Assembly: GCA_015680685.1 (NCBI GenBank)
Contig: MNCI01030530.1
Coordinates: 62,645 to 126,644 of the forward strand
Origin: Gnetum montanum
Taxonomy: Eukaryota > Streptophyta > Gnetopsida > Gnetales > Gnetaceae
Direction of reading: 5' to 3'
DNA length: 64,000 nucleotides
The notes under the pieces are model-generated. The model did no database searches. It had not been told where the DNA came from and worked only from the letters and a program-made list of their open reading frames with translations. The position numbers and the translations under genes were made by a program. This document shows, piece by piece, positions 1-12,276 of this stretch (positions are counted from its first letter, which is position 1; every line of letters starts with the position of its first letter).

Positions 1-1420
1 GGGGGGGGGATGCACATGAGAACCCCTAGCATGAAGACACCATAGAACTTAGATCTATCCTAGTTTTAACTTCAATCGACCATGCATGTCAACCTTTGGT
101 GCTACCTTGATTGAAGACTAGGGTTTGGAGTCAAAAATGGTCAATTTGAATGTTTTCTAGGTGGTTTTTGAGCTTTCCCCTCTTTTTCCATGATAGGTAT
201 ATTATGTCCAATATATAAATCTAGGGGGAAATATATTTTTACCCTTTTGCATCATTTTTTACCATGCATTTAGGTCTCTGAGGTTTCTAGTAATGAATAT
301 CAATGTTTGGTGTCAAAATTTCATTATTTTGAAGGTTGATGAGTGGTTTTTGGGCTTCTTCCCTTTTCTCATGTTGGGGCTTTCATTCTTAATGTGGAAA
401 ATTGGAGGAAGGGGGGGTGTAGGGGAAGCTTTTTGACCATTTGTGATCACTTTCGATCATGCATGTAGGCTTTTTGAGATGCTAGTGTTGACTGCTAACA
501 TCTGATGTTGAAATTTGATTGTTTCAAGGGTCATTAGGTAATTTTTGGGCTTTTCCTCCTTTTTCCATGTTGGAGCTTCCATGCTCAACATGGAAAATTA
601 GGGGGAAGGGGTTTTTAGCTTTTTATGGTTATTTTGGCTATGCATGAGTGTTCATTGGATTGCTATCATTGGCCATTAGTACTTAAGATCAAGATTTGGT
701 CATTTTTGAAGGTTGTGAGGGGGTTTTCTAGCTTTTACCTTTTCATCCACGTTGTGGGTGGGAGGCTCAACATGGAAGAGGCATCCCTCAGTGAAGAAAG
801 TTAGATCTAGGCCAAATCGATAGTTGATTGAGCATGCATGTCAACCTCCAAGGTTCTCGGTGTCAACGATCAATGTTGGGTGTCAAGGTTTGATAATTTG
901 GAGGCTTCTAAGTGTTTCATGTAATTTCCCCATTTCTTCCACATTGGTCATGGTGGTCCTAGTGTGGATGAGAGGGGGATGGCAGCTTTGTACCATATTT
1001 TACCACTTTTGGGGCTTTCAGAAGCTCTAGAGGGTTTTGGTAAGGTCTAGGGATCATTGGGCTTTGAAAAATGGCTAATTGATAGTTAATTTAGGTCATT
1101 TTTGACTTCCCCCCATCTATCCACACTAAGGGTGAGAGGCTTAGCATGGAAGAAGCCTGCCTTATCATGGAAAACACCAAATCCTAGATTTTGACAAATT
1201 TTGACTAGGTTTGATGGGGTTTCAATGTTGTCAAATATGCTTGGAGGGGTTCTAGGTCCCATGGGATCCATTTTGAGGTTAAGCATGGGCTAGATGGGTG
1301 TTGGATGATAAGAGTGAGTGTTACCCCCATTCTTCCAGGCTATGCACTGCTGCCCTAGCATGGAAATGCATGGTGTCTAGCTTTGTTCATGTCTCATCCA
1401 CTTTTGGAAACCTAGGATTA
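1..1420 (+). repeat. Tandem array of diverged ~190-bp units (leader-like)
   Basis: About seven imperfect units are visible. Each has a T/C-rich anchor (roughly 'gggcttttcctcctttttcc') followed by a 'catgg' or 'catgctcaacatgg' phrase; anchors fall near 169, 350, 547, 727, 918, 1098 and 1315, so the period is about 180-200 bp. Composition and wording resemble the leader of the gypsy element T1 at 37.4-38.5 kb, on the opposite strand. I infer that this is the 5' leader of a + strand gypsy relative whose LTR lies before the window. The short open frames here look like chance. Confidence 0.6.
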
Positions 1421-1969
1421 AAAAGGGTAGGTTTGGGTTGCCAAAAAGAGAAAAATATTTGTAATTCTAATGATTTTGCAAAATAGTATGCATGTTGGCA
1501 TGCTAGGTATGGTATTCCCAATGTGTACACATGGGGATTAAGGTTGTCATAATAGTTTCAAGTATCAAAATTGATAAACATCTCAGCGTTGATGCCATTT
1601 CTGGCCAAGGGAGAAGGTGTAGGATGGGGCTTGCAATTTAAGAATTTAAAATTTTAAAAAGTGAAGTTGTTTTTCGTCAAAAATTAATGTGAACTAGACT
1701 TTCCCCCCTTTGCACTTTAGTATAGTTATGGTGCATTGAATTAGTAGCTGGGTGTGTGTTTAGATTTTAGATAGTTTTATATGATAATTTTTGCAAGATT
1801 TGATGACAATTATCATTCTATAATAATACCACATTTGAGGAGAGCCTTGGTAGAGGTTCTTGTGGCAACAAAAACCAATTTTCATCATGGAAGCCTCCCA
1901 TCTTACTCATAGCTAGTGTTGATCTTTCATCCTACTTAGTTTTCAATCATTCCCAACACTGAGCCTGCC
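1421..1969. other. No gene seen; remainder of leader-like DNA
   Basis: AT-rich sequence between the tandem array and a possible first exon. It has T/C-rich patches such as 'actttcccccctttgc' near 1690, like those of gypsy leaders in this window. I see no coding frame, RNA gene or clear promoter. Confidence 0.4.
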
Positions 1970-2104
1970 ATGGCACAAAAGCAACAAGGGGGAAAGAGCT
2001 AAAACCCTATGATCTAGAATCTGGATGAACATGCCTAGGAGCTAGAAGAAGTGCCTAGGCCCATTTCCATTCAGGATTCTTCTGTTGCTACTCCAAGCTA
2101 GGCA
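1970..2104 (+). pseudogene. Possible first exon of ORF-X copy 1
   Basis: An ATG at 1970 opens a frame rich in Lys, Gln, Glu and Pro, broken by several stops that are mostly TAG. The frame is followed by a GT-containing T-rich stretch that could be an intron. The link to ORF-X rests only on strand and position between leader-like repeats and the better supported exons downstream. It may equally be a chance open frame. Confidence 0.25.
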
Positions 2105-3400
2105 GTTGTACCTATTTTTTTATGGTTTTTCTATTTTTTTGCTTCCTAAGTGTTAAGGCCATTTTCTTCTAGATATACTCTTGTAGAGGGATTAGAAAAT
2201 AGAATTATAATGAAATCCCAACTCCTATTTTTGCTACTTCCATGTAGATCTATAGTTGTTTCATTGCTTTAGCTTATGTAGATTTGATTTTGAAAATAAA
2301 GCTTGCTGTTTCATGCTTTATTCCCAAAATTTTGGGGTGTGGCAATTTTTTTCAGATCTAGGCCTTGGGATTTCTTAAAATTAAATTTCAAAAAAATCCC
2401 ACTCCATTATTTTGGTGTGAATTTTAATTATTTTTAGTGGTTTTGGCTATTTTGACTATTTCCATGGCTATATGAAATCTAGGCTTTGAGGTTTTTGATG
2501 TTTTGGCATGAAAAAGCAAGAAACATTGTGTATTTTTTTTCTTGGAAGAATGACCAAATATATGTGTAATTGAAGGTTATTTATTTTTAGCCATTGATTC
2601 AAGATTTCTAATGGATGTTTTCTTGGTTCATTTGGATTCATAACGATGAAGTTATGATTGTATTCCTAATGTTACGTAGTTAGGCTGTTTGTGCCGCTTT
2701 TGTAATTTTATGTAATTTTGCAAAATTTTTCTAAAGAAGTGGAAAGGGTTATGGCTATTTTCTAGTTATGGCTAAGTAAGCTTTGGCTTCATCTTTCCAA
2801 AAGAGGTAGAATCACTCCGATTGGACTTCAAAATAATTTTCTATGAATTTTTTACTAAGCATGTGTAATAAGGATGTTTGTGCCATTTTCGGATTATTGT
2901 CCAAATTGGTAAATTTTTCCTATATAAATGAAACGTATTTTGAATTTTTTCTAAGCATAGGTATGTAATGCTTGATTTAAGATTTCAAATAGTCATATAA
3001 TCACTCTGTTTAGAACTCAAATGAATTTTTGGCAAATTTTTTACCAACCCAGCATGAAAAGGGTTAAATTTTGACAGTTGCAGTTTTGGCTGAATTTTTT
3101 CATGTTTTATGGATATATGACTATACGTTTTTGGTTTTAATGATTATGGATGTAAGGTTCATAATTTTAGGATTTTTTTCATGGTGCAATCACTAAAATT
3201 AAGGTACAAAAAAGTTTTTGATGAATTTTTTGGCAAGGAAAAATTATGGTTATAGCATACTACCCATTTAGAAATGGAAGTGGTTGATATGTATAACTTA
3301 TGTTTTTCTTTTTTTCAACATGTAAAACTAATGCTTAATTTTGTCTTTTAAGAAGAGTAAAATCTTTTTGTATTTTTAGCAAGCTTTTACTATGGTTACA
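2105..3400. other. AT-rich non-coding stretch
   Basis: T-rich sequence with no open frame of note, no recognised domain and no clear repeat structure. If ORF-X copy 1 begins near 1970, this would lie in a long first intron, but nothing here proves it. Confidence 0.4.
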
Positions 3401-3422
3401 TGGTTTCTTATAAGTTTATGAT

Positions 3423-3729
3423 GCTTTTTCTAAATTTTGTGCATAATTTAGGTGCTTTTTCTAAATTTATGCATGCTTTTCATAATTTAGATATGTTTTC
3501 TAAACCTATGCTTACTTTTTCTAAATTTATGCATAACTTGCATATTTTTTCCAAATTTATGCATAACTTTAGATGCTTTTTTCTAAACTTATGCATAATT
3601 TGCATGCTTTTTTTTCGAAATTTATGCTTAACTTAGATGCTTTTTCTAAATTTATCCATAATTTAGCATGTGTTTTCCAAATTTATGCATAACTTAGATT
3701 CTTTTTCTAAATTGATGTATAATTTAGAC
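3423..3729. repeat. Minisatellite, ~30-bp unit, about 10 copies
   Basis: Tandem copies of a unit close to 'gctttttctaaatttatg' plus 'cataatttagat'. Units vary from about 22 to 40 bp through small indels and base changes. A short open frame (3400-3636) reads through it as a Phe-Ser-Lys-Phe-Met-His type repeat; this is a by-product of a repeat length divisible by three, not a gene. Confidence 0.8.
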
Positions 3730-3782
3730 TAAGACTTAGTTTTTGGCTATAAAGGCTATAAAATATGGTAATAATGCTTTTA

Positions 3783-4340
3783 TGGAATTTCTTAAGCTAA
3801 TTTAGATAAACATCTAAGAGCTTTTTACAAAGGCTAATTTCACCTTTGCCTTAGGAAGTTTTTTCTAAATTTGTTACGAAATTCCAATTGGTCATGATGT
3901 AAGGTTATGCAACGTGTAATAATGTTTTCTTGTGGAATTTCTTAGACTAATTTAGATAAAACACCTTAGGGCTTTTTGCAAAGGCTAATTTCACCTTCGA
4001 CTAGATGTTTTGGCCAAATTTACTAAGTGTTTCCATAATGTAAGGCTACACAAGATTGTAATAATGTTTTCTTATGAAATTTCTTAGACTAGTTTAGAAA
4101 AAACACCTTAGAGCTTTTTACAAAGGCTAAGTTCACCTCCAACTAGATGTTTTGTCTAAATTTGTGAAGTAATTCTAATAGGTCATAATTTTTTTGCTTG
4201 AAAGGTTGTAATGATGCTTTTTTTTGGGGAATTTCTTAAGCCAATTTAGATAAACATCTTGGAGCTTTTTACAAAGGCTAATTTCACCTCCAACTAGGAT
4301 GTTTTTTCTAAGTTTGTTAAGACATTTCAATCAATCATAA
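3783..4340. repeat. Tandem repeat, ~148-bp unit, 4 copies
   Basis: Four imperfect copies start near 3783, 3933, 4075 and 4228 with 'ggaatttcttaga/gc'. Each carries the phrase 'gagctttttacaaaggcta' and ends near 'gtaataatgttttctt'. It directly follows the 30-bp minisatellite and precedes ORF-X copy 1. Such arrays are common in introns and UTRs of Tat/Ogre-type elements; that placement here is inferred. Confidence 0.8.
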
Positions 4341-4723
4341 TGTTTTTTTTCTTTGCTTCATGTAGGATCTTTTTGAGGCTTGTTCTCATCATAGTGGAGT
4401 TGGTTGGTATCTTGTGCTATAGTTTTCATTCCAAGACCAACACCCCACCACATGACATGCCTTTTTGGAAACTCTCATTGTGGTTCCAGCCTGGGGCAAG
4501 GGACTTCCTTTCCTACCTCCTTAGGAACTCCAGTGTGATGCTACAATCACACTTGTCTGCAGATGTAGCTAGGGTTGTTGTGGAGAGCTTGTTGCCTTGG
4601 GCATCTAGCATGATTGCTAGATACATTATCTACAAGATACTTCCTAAGATCATAGGGGGACTAGTAGATGCCATAAGGCCACGTTACCTTACAAAGATCT
4701 GGACAATGCTAGAGTATAGTTAG
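4340..4723 (+). other. Unrecognised 127-codon open frame
   Basis: An uninterrupted + strand frame, unusual amid surrounding decay. The first part is hydrophobic (residues 1-28), followed by a Ser/Ala/Val-rich helical-looking part and a C-terminal Ile-Leu-Pro-Lys stretch. A splice-acceptor-like 'cttcatgtag' lies just inside its start, so it could be an exon of the ORF-X gene that begins downstream of the ATG. I find no match to a known family. V1 (copy 2) has no obvious counterpart, so a chance frame remains possible. Confidence 0.25.
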
Positions 4724-4979
4724 TATAATATTGATAATACTCTAATGGTGGCACATAAAGCCCATACATTATTCAAGAATTTTTCTGGCACTGTGTATGA
4801 TCTATAGGGGTAAACACATGGTTATTGTAATGCTTTTATGCTTTTGGCTTGACTACCTTCCTTAACCATATTGGTTTTACAACTTCTTTTAGGTACAAGG
4901 TCAATGAGTAGGGATTGATTATCAATGATCAAATCTTGGTAGTGGCTCAAAATGCTTTGAATGAATTCGCCAAGAGTCC

Positions 4980-7891
4980 TTAAATTAGAATTATCATCCA
5001 TCAATAGTTAAGAGGGGGCTTTGATGAATATTCCACTAGGTTTAACCATGTATACAAAAAGTGTAAGGATGACAGGATGATGCACAACTGGTGGGTAGAT
5101 GCCGATAGCATAGATTAGACCCTTGTAGCTGGGACCTCTACATTGTAGAAGAAAGGGAAAGGTAAATGTAATGAATATAGGTTCTAGGTGTTCTATTACT
5201 TTTCTTGGTTGTTGAAATTGATCATGTTGATGCTAAACATTGGTTATTGGTTTGCAAGACCTTTCACCTCAACTGATGTCACTATACCACTTTCACATTC
5301 ACATCATGAGGATACCCTCATCTTGATGTTGGGTGAGATGACATTATCATAAGAGTGGCTAAAGGGAAAAATTCTTGCATACATTCAAGAAAACATCCAA
5401 CATGTAGATTTTCTCAATGTATTTGTGGAACCTATCCTTTCCATTCTTGTCATGAAGATGTTACATGTCATTGACTCCTTCGATGAGAAGGTTGTACCTT
5501 TTAGCACCATCATTTAAGGTGTGAAGCTGAATATGGACATAGGTGCTAGCCTCCTTTGCAACTTGTTGGATGTCCCCTAATAATGGGAAAAAGGTTCCCA
5601 CAGGGATAATCAGGAAATTAGGCCATTACAATAAAGCTCTAGAGTGGCTTGATGCCAAGATGGGCTACTTTGGAATTTTGATGGATAGCTTCATGAACCT
5701 TGATGCAAAGGAATCATATCCTTTGTTTAGGTCTCATGTGTTTCTCAAATTGTTATCACAAGAGAAGGTAATCGGCCTAGCATAGGGATGGACCTTTAAG
5801 AAGTTCCTAATGGAGGGCATCAGATTTGATTGGATGGCTAATTTGGCTACTAGGCCTTAAGAGGAGATCCTTAGACTCCATGCTGAAACCTCTACAATAA
5901 TCCATATGCACTTTGCATTTTTTGTAGGTTATTTGAAGAGGTTTATGGAATTTTTGTTGGTGTACAGGAATGGACGATGGATTTCACAAGACCCAACCCA
6001 ACTTTCTATGCCTTGGATAAAGCACATTTATCTAAAAGTCTAGGCCTAGAACCCACTAGAAAGGATGGATGATACATCATCCATAATGACTAAGAATTTT
6101 GATGTTAGGTAGTATGAGTCTCATGACAACATTGATGATGATGAGCCTCTCTCATTTCCTGCTAGTATCCAGGATGCTAGATGATGCTGTATAGAGGTTG
6201 AAGAGGCAACTAGGGAGAAACGCATGAGGCCTATGGAGGAGGCACCCCCAACATCAGACTATCCTATCATGAAGAGGCTTAAGATCAAGCTTAGGCCATC
6301 CCACTAGGTAGTTGTAGGTATTCTTTGTTTAAATTTGGTTATTTCATGTTTTAAAGTTTATGGATACTTTATATTTTCATGTGTTAACTGGTTTTCTATG
6401 TGCTATGGTTGTAGACAACTCTCAAGCTATGGTAGCTAAAGCTATTATGGAGGTAGAACAAAGGTGTGTAGAAGAGGCACTACTAAAGCAACCTATGGAT
6501 GAAGGATTTGTTAATGTAGGTATAGATTATCTAGATGCATTTTTTGGTGAGGTGGTACTAGGTACCTCTCCCATCATCATCCCAAAGGAGGAAGTGGAGA
6601 AGGAGCTATGTATGCCTATGCCTTAATATTTTCATTATATCTCATTGTTTATGTTTGGTTGCCATCCTAATCTTTCGATGATTATTATGCTTATAGTAGT
6701 TCCTAAGCCACTAGTGCAAGCTCCCTTCCCTAAGTTTCATGTGAAACCATGGGTAGAGACTCAAGACAAAGTTGAGTTCATGTGTGGGATACCCAAGGAC
6801 ATCATTGATTGATTACATCAAGTTGCACCCAAGATAGGCAAGGATTTTTTTATGTGCTTTAGTCTTGAGCTTTGCTTGCATTATGGCTATCTTAGGTTGT
6901 GCATTATGTCTTATGGTTGTATTTTATGCTTGTGTAGTATCTTCTATGGAGTGGGACCCTAGTAGAGACATGGAGATAGGCTCATTCTCTAAGCTTCCCT
7001 TTGATGTATCTAGTGTACCCATGAAGTTGTATGAGATTACTATTGATTTAGTAATGTCATGTGAAAAAACTTTATGGGAGCTAGAGAGATCTAATGAATC
7101 CCTATGGGAGGAAGTTATGGCCTTCAAGGAAAAGACTCAAAGGTAGGAGGATACTATTAGAGATCTCCAAGACCATAAGGCTTTTGTGGAAGCCCAAGTG
7201 GCTAACTTAGGAGAATTATAGACTAAGGAGATCATGTGGACCTGCTATTGGCATGTCATTTGGAATAATGTATGTGCATGGTCTCATCTCCTAGAAGGTT
7301 AAGGATTATAAGGATCATTGTGCTTGGGTCCTTTAGTGGTGTAAGACACAAAAGGCTCATAAGTAGCAGTACAAGGTAGATTGTGGGGCCTACCTAAAGT
7401 GGCTTAAGGAGGAGTTGGTTGAATAGTGTAAGAGAGAGCTATTCATCTAGGGAATCTAGGTGGAGAGTGCTTATTAACTTTTTGAAAGTACTCTCAAGGT
7501 GGAGAAATCCCCTACTCTTTAGATTACCACTGTTGCAGGTGAGACCTCTATAGTTGTTGCTATCTAGGAGCCTCCTACTTGGACTTCTATAAATAGGACT
7601 GACATTCTCTCTAGCACTGATCTTGGGAATGTTGACTAAGTCAACATGACAAAGGACCAAATCCTCCATCGTTTGGAGGAAGGCCTTTCCCATCTACCCA
7701 TAGAAGTAATGGAGCTAGAATCTTGATAGGTTTGATATATTTTATGTTTTAGTTTTTGTTTTAAGTCATGATTTTGGCTATGTGTTACTAATTGGCTATA
7801 TGTTGTTGCAGTCTAGACCTCAAGAGACATTGGCAGCCCCAACTATGAGGGTGGGAATGACCCACCACTTCCTCCTCTAGATGCCACGTAG
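4980..7891 (+). pseudogene. ORF-X copy 1: decayed multi-exon gene, convergent with T1 gag-protease
   Basis: A broken coding path on the + strand, matching a second copy on the - strand at 17033-19740. Clear aligned parts include the 'YPLFRSHVFLKLL' region near 5725, 'HMHFAFF...LKRFMEFL' near 5905-5965, 'KPWVE' near 6745, 'YLKW.KEEL' near 7395-7420, and the last exon ending in Pro-Leu-Pro-Pro-Leu-Asp-Ala-Thr before TAG at 7889. Four introns are likely: 6308-6414, 6610-6696, 6838-6937 (GC donor, 'aagatag|gcaagga') and 7730-7811. All have matching positions in copy 2. Many in-frame TAG stops show it is dead. I do not recognise the protein; an extra ORF of Tat-lineage gypsy elements is the likeliest class. 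Its 3' end faces the 3' end of the T1 protease. Confidence 0.7.
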
Positions 7892-8219
7892 TAGCCTTCT
7901 TTAGTTTGGCTTGTTGGCTATTTGTTTTTTTTATGTTTAAGACTATGTTATAGATGATTATTATTCTTTGACATTCTTGACACATAGTGTGGCCATGGCT
8001 ATGTATGTTATGGACATTTTAACTTTAAATTTAAATTTTCGTTTTATTTTTGGCTATATGCATCTCTAGTAGTAGTAAACGTTATAAATGTTATAAAAAT
8101 TGAAAATGGCTATGTTGAGATTTTGGTTATAACATTAAATATCTAATCATTGCAATAATAGGCTGAGTAAAGAGAGATATAATAATAAAAGGGATGTTTG
8201 CTAGTTTTAGGACATTGTG

Positions 8220-8365
8220 GGCACAAATTATGTTGTGCAATTGTGGCTATGTTGCTAGTTTAAGGCCATAGTAGGCCATAATGCCAATTTAAGGTCTTAG
8301 CAGACCATAATGCTAGTTTAATATCTTAGTAGATAGTAGTGTTGATTTAACATCTTAGTAGACGT
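8220..8365 (-). repeat. Dispersed 'ccttaaactagca' motif, T1 locus (inverted)
   Basis: Read on the + strand as 'tttaaggtcttagcagacc' and close variants, about four copies at ~35-45 bp spacing. It is the reverse complement of the motif found at 16.6, 28.2 and 49.5 kb. Here it lies just past the T1 protease end, in the spacer between protease and ORF-X, the same place as in E1. Confidence 0.65.
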
Positions 8366-8635
8366 GGTATGAAAGAGATGTATATTTATAAGGCTTTTTT
8401 GATAATAAGTAAGAATAAAGAAATACTATAGAAAATAGGTAAAATGCAAATGAACTTAAGCTATATGCATAGGCTATAGAGTAAAATAACAAATGCATAA
8501 TAAAATGAAAAAGAAAAATATGGCTACATGGCTATCAGTGCATTTGGTCATAGGGGCATGGAAAGGTTAAGGCAAACTTCACTTGTGTAGATTCTTCCTA
8601 ATCTTTGCACGAATAGGGATTGAGTGAGGCCTACT

Positions 8636-10486
8636 CTACAAAAGCTTGTATTCACCATCCCCTTCTCTTACGATGGTAAAAGGAAGTTCATCCCATAATG
8701 CATCTTGTTGCTTATCGTTGTCATCATTAGCTTTCTTGGGTTTTTGCTCTTCACGGTTGGGAGCATCTTCTTGAAAATTCACTTTGGACCCTTGCTCTAT
8801 GTCTATGTTGTTAATAGCCAAGGAAGCTGCATTATCACCATGGATGATAATTTCACCTCCCTCATAAGGGAGGTGAATTTCTTAATGGATGGGAGAGGAC
8901 ATAGCTCATAATTGAGCCAACCAAGATCTTCCTAGGATCAAGTTGAATCCTAATGTCTATTCCACCACCAAGAAGTTGGTAGTTGTGGGAAATTTCTCCT
9001 TAGCCATAAAATCCAAGGAGATAGACCCTTTGATGAAAACTCTTGATCCATTGAAGGACTTAAGAGTTGTGGTGGCTATATGTTATATTTACTCAGTTAA
9101 GCCTAAGCGTTCAATGATGGTGCATGGGATGATGTTGGATGTAGCTCCATCATCAACATGCACCTGATGTCTTTTAAATTATCCTATGCATATGGTTATG
9201 AATAAAGGGGTTGTAGTTACTTCGCCATTGTGGGAATTAACCTTAATTTCACTATCATGAAATGTTAAGGGCATTGACTTGTCTCCTTTGATGAGGGAGG
9301 AATCATCATTGCATGGATGGATTTCTCATTAGTGAGGATGTCCTCACTAATGGAGATGGAAGTCAACATTTTGACTAGTGCCTCACGATGTGTGGTAGAA
9401 TTCATGCTTAGGTCATATATGCTTAAAGTTTTATTTTTTTTACTTGAGCGATTACCTAACTCAATCCATTGCAATAAGGAATTTTTTATCATTGGCCATG
9501 GCTTGTCATCCTAGTTGTGCTTTACTTCCTCCATGTGTCCCAAGATGCAAACTTCAGCTTTAGGTTATGATTGTTGTGGCTCTTCCTTATTGTTTTGGTT
9601 ATGGGCTTTGGTGTCCTCTTGTGGATTATTAATTGAAGAATTTGAAGCAAAGGAGGTCATGGATATACCCAAAATGGGAGTGAGCTTTGGTGGATCCACT
9701 TTCTTTTGTACCTTTTCTTGCTTGTCTCCCTTGTTGTCAGGCTTTTTCTTATGCTTCTTCCTTTATTTGGTTGAATTTTTTTGGTTGCCAATCATTGGTT
9801 GTGAATAAGAGGTAGTAACATTGGCCACCATAGGGGGTCATTGCACTATTGCTTGGGCTATGGCTATTTGGGTTGTATTAGGTTGGGAGACCTTAATGAC
9901 AAAAGATTTCCTTGGATGCACTTGTGATGGTACTCTCATGCCAAAGGGGGATCTTGAGCTATGGAAAGATGAAGAAGCCCTTTCATTATAGAGGGATACT
10001 TGAATCACAAATGGTTCTCTTACAAGTCTCTGATCATAATCAATGTTGAATGTTGAAATAACATAGGGGCTATCATTAGCATTCAATGAGTCTTTGTAGA
10101 CCTACTTTAACTAGTTTTATGATCAAATTGGATTGGAAGCATCTAAGATGAGTTCCCTCCTATCTATCATCCTATTTAGGTCATACTTCAGTGTAAGGTA
10201 GAAGTCTATGTGATGACCATGCAGTTGATGATAATGGTAGAAGCAATCTAGCTTGAAATATCTAGGTAGTTATGGGTCATCTTTCATTGCCTAAGAGGGA
10301 TCTTTGGCTATTTTGTATAGTCACTCATGTTTCTTTTGAGTTGCTTTGGTCATTTTTTTATGTTACATGTGTCCACTTTTTAATAGTTGGTCTAGCTATA
10401 TTTGGACTTATCCTTTCTTTTGAAGTTTGGTTTGGTTGTTGTTGATATAGTGGCCCAACTAATTGATGGTTTGTGATTATAGTCAT
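8636..10486 (-). pseudogene. T1 gag C-terminal part and protease (Ty3/gypsy)
   Basis: Minus-strand coding remnants, homologous throughout to E1 gag-protease at 14.6-16.3 kb. In coding order: a degenerate zinc-knuckle region near 10.25 kb ('FYHYHQLHGHH', with Cys positions lost), a basic linker, the pre-protease region ('LSIYDLSMN' near 9.4 kb), then the retropepsin. The protease keeps a VDDGA-type active site (9.15 kb) and a 'LILGRSWLAQL' flap/core phrase (~8.95 kb). It ends with 'INNIDIEQGSKVNF' and stops at 8636. The N-terminal gag lies at 31.9-33.45 and 37.28-37.37 kb, cut off by insertion of E1 at 10487. Stops are mostly TAG. Confidence 0.85.
10477..10486. repeat. Putative left target-site copy flanking E1
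   Basis: 'ttatagtcat' lies directly before the E1 5' LTR and matches 8 of 10 bases of 'ctatggtcat' at 31903-31912, just after the 3' LTR. Both differences are transitions. A 10-bp duplication is longer than the usual 4-6 bp, so the true duplication may be shorter. Confidence 0.45.
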
Positions 10487-12253
10487 TGGTAGGGACCTTT
10501 GGGGGGGTTGACCCTCAACCCTTGGTTCTTGGTCTTTGTTTTCTAGGTTATAGTTGCTACATGAAATGCCACCAAATTTGGGCGATAGAACCTTAATGGA
10601 AAATTTGTCTAAGTCTCAACACGAGGTAAATTTTTTCTAAGTGTTTGGCCCATGCTTTCACTACTACGACTATGCTCTAGAGCATAGTCAGTGTAGCATG
10701 TAGCATAGGATCAAATTTGCAAAATTTTCTAAGGGTCAATAGTAGTTGAAAATTTTTCTAAGTGTTGTGCTATGCTCCCATTCTTCTTGATATGCTCTAG
10801 AGTATAGCTAGTGTAGCATCCACTTTAGTGGCCAATTTTCCTAAGTGTGAAGCCTGGAGTTGTCAAGCTAGTTTAGCATGGAAGAAACATTTTGACAAAT
10901 TTTCTAACTCCTAAAGCTACCCCTCCTACTATGCTCTAGAGCATAGCTAGCATAGGCTGGATGAAGACTGCAAGTTTTGCTAATTTTTTCGAAGTGTTAG
11001 TGCAATGCTCTCACTCTTCTTGCCATGCTCTAGAGTGTAGCTAGTGTAGCTAGCACTAGACTTCAATTTTTGCAGAACTTGCCTAACAGTTGGGTTACGC
11101 TCCAGAGTGTAGTTAGCATAGTAATGCAAGACAGCCTCCAAAAGCTTCCAAAGCTTAGCACAAGCCTTCATCTTAGCTCCAGTAGTCCTCTAACAAGTAA
11201 GATTAGTAATTTGCATCTTTTCTACACCCCCTATGTCCCAAAATTATACCTATGCCCAACTCCACTTGAAAGAGGGGAGAGCATAGTCCTAGAGCATAGC
11301 CTTCAAATTGCATTGTTTTACATTATTTACAAGTACATTGTAGTCTTTTTGAATCTGGAACTGTAGTCTTGGAAACATAGTCATAGTTTGGTAGTTCCTT
11401 GGGGTCCATTGAAGCACACTAGAGCATAGTGCCAATCACTTCTATGGGAGCATAACATGGGTTAGCATAGCCTCAACTACTTTGCCATGTGGCACTTGAT
11501 CCACACTTCATGTCAACCCTAATCCTATAAATATCCCTATGTTTCACATTTTATGGGTTGGAAATTTCATTTAGTGGTTGATATTTTGAAGCATTTGGTG
11601 GGCATTTTCATTTAGCAGTTAGCATCTTGGCATTGGCTCTCTTACACTTGAACATCCTTAGCACCATGGAAAAACTTTGGGAGAACTTTACACATGGCAA
11701 CACATCGCACCCTATAGGACACCATAATAACCAACGCAACAGGCTTAGAATTCATGGTGGACATCAATTTTCATATCCTAGATACCCTAAATACTATGAA
11801 TACACTACCTACTATGCTCATCTATACAATGCATACCTCCTCACCTCTCTTTTAGAATTTCTATGATTCTCCATTTGGAGGGGTGCCATTCTTCCCCTCT
11901 CAAACTCTTTTGCATTTTCAAGCATTTTCTTTAGCATTTAGCATCACACTTACATTCTTTTACTATTTTGCACATATTTTCATATTTTCACCATTGTTTT
12001 CACACCGAAAAACCCTACCACGCTCAAGCTTAGTTGGCCCCAGTATGACCAAAAACACTATGCAAACCCTCTAGCACTTGTTCATTGAAACACTCTGTAA
12101 GTCTCAGTTTGATTGAAAAGACCATTCTGGGTGCTCTACCTTCATTTTCCCCTCAAGCAATGGCCCTTCAAATGGGGGTGGGGTTAGGGTTGTACTATGG
12201 CTGTGGACCCCTCAGCGTGATTGTTCCAATCGTCAATGTTCTTGGTTGCTACA
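10487..12253 (+). repeat. E1 5' LTR
   Basis: Homologous over its length to the 3' LTR at 30127-31902. Its first ~75 bp are poorly conserved; similarity is clear from 'tgaaatgccaccaaatt' (10562). The U3 has several copies of the palindrome 'ctatgctctagagcatag' (perfect at 10670-10687 and 10929-10946) and looser variants near 10790, 11022 and 11092. A TATA box 'tataaatat' lies at 11526. The LTR ends 'gctaca' at 12253, and a PBS follows. Confidence 0.8.
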
Positions 12254-12259
12254 GTTTTC

Positions 12260-12276
12260 TGGTGCTAAAAGGAGGG
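12260..12276 (+). promoter_or_regulatory. E1 primer-binding site
   Basis: 'tggtgctaaaaggaggg' begins 6 bp after the LTR end. T1 has the near-identical 'ggtgctagaaggagggcc' after its own LTR at 38537-38554, so two different LTR families here share this site. It would pair with the 3' end of a host tRNA; I do not name the tRNA because I cannot check it. Confidence 0.6.

Noticed and set aside
3400-3636. 78-codon frame of repeated Phe-Ser-Lys-Phe-Met-His
   Set aside because: It is the translation of the 30-bp minisatellite.
3423-3729. CRISPR array
   Set aside because: Units are tandem with no unique spacers, and the DNA is plant-like.
8705-9167. Plus-strand frames over the T1 protease
   Set aside because: They are shadows; the matching protease frame is on the - strand.
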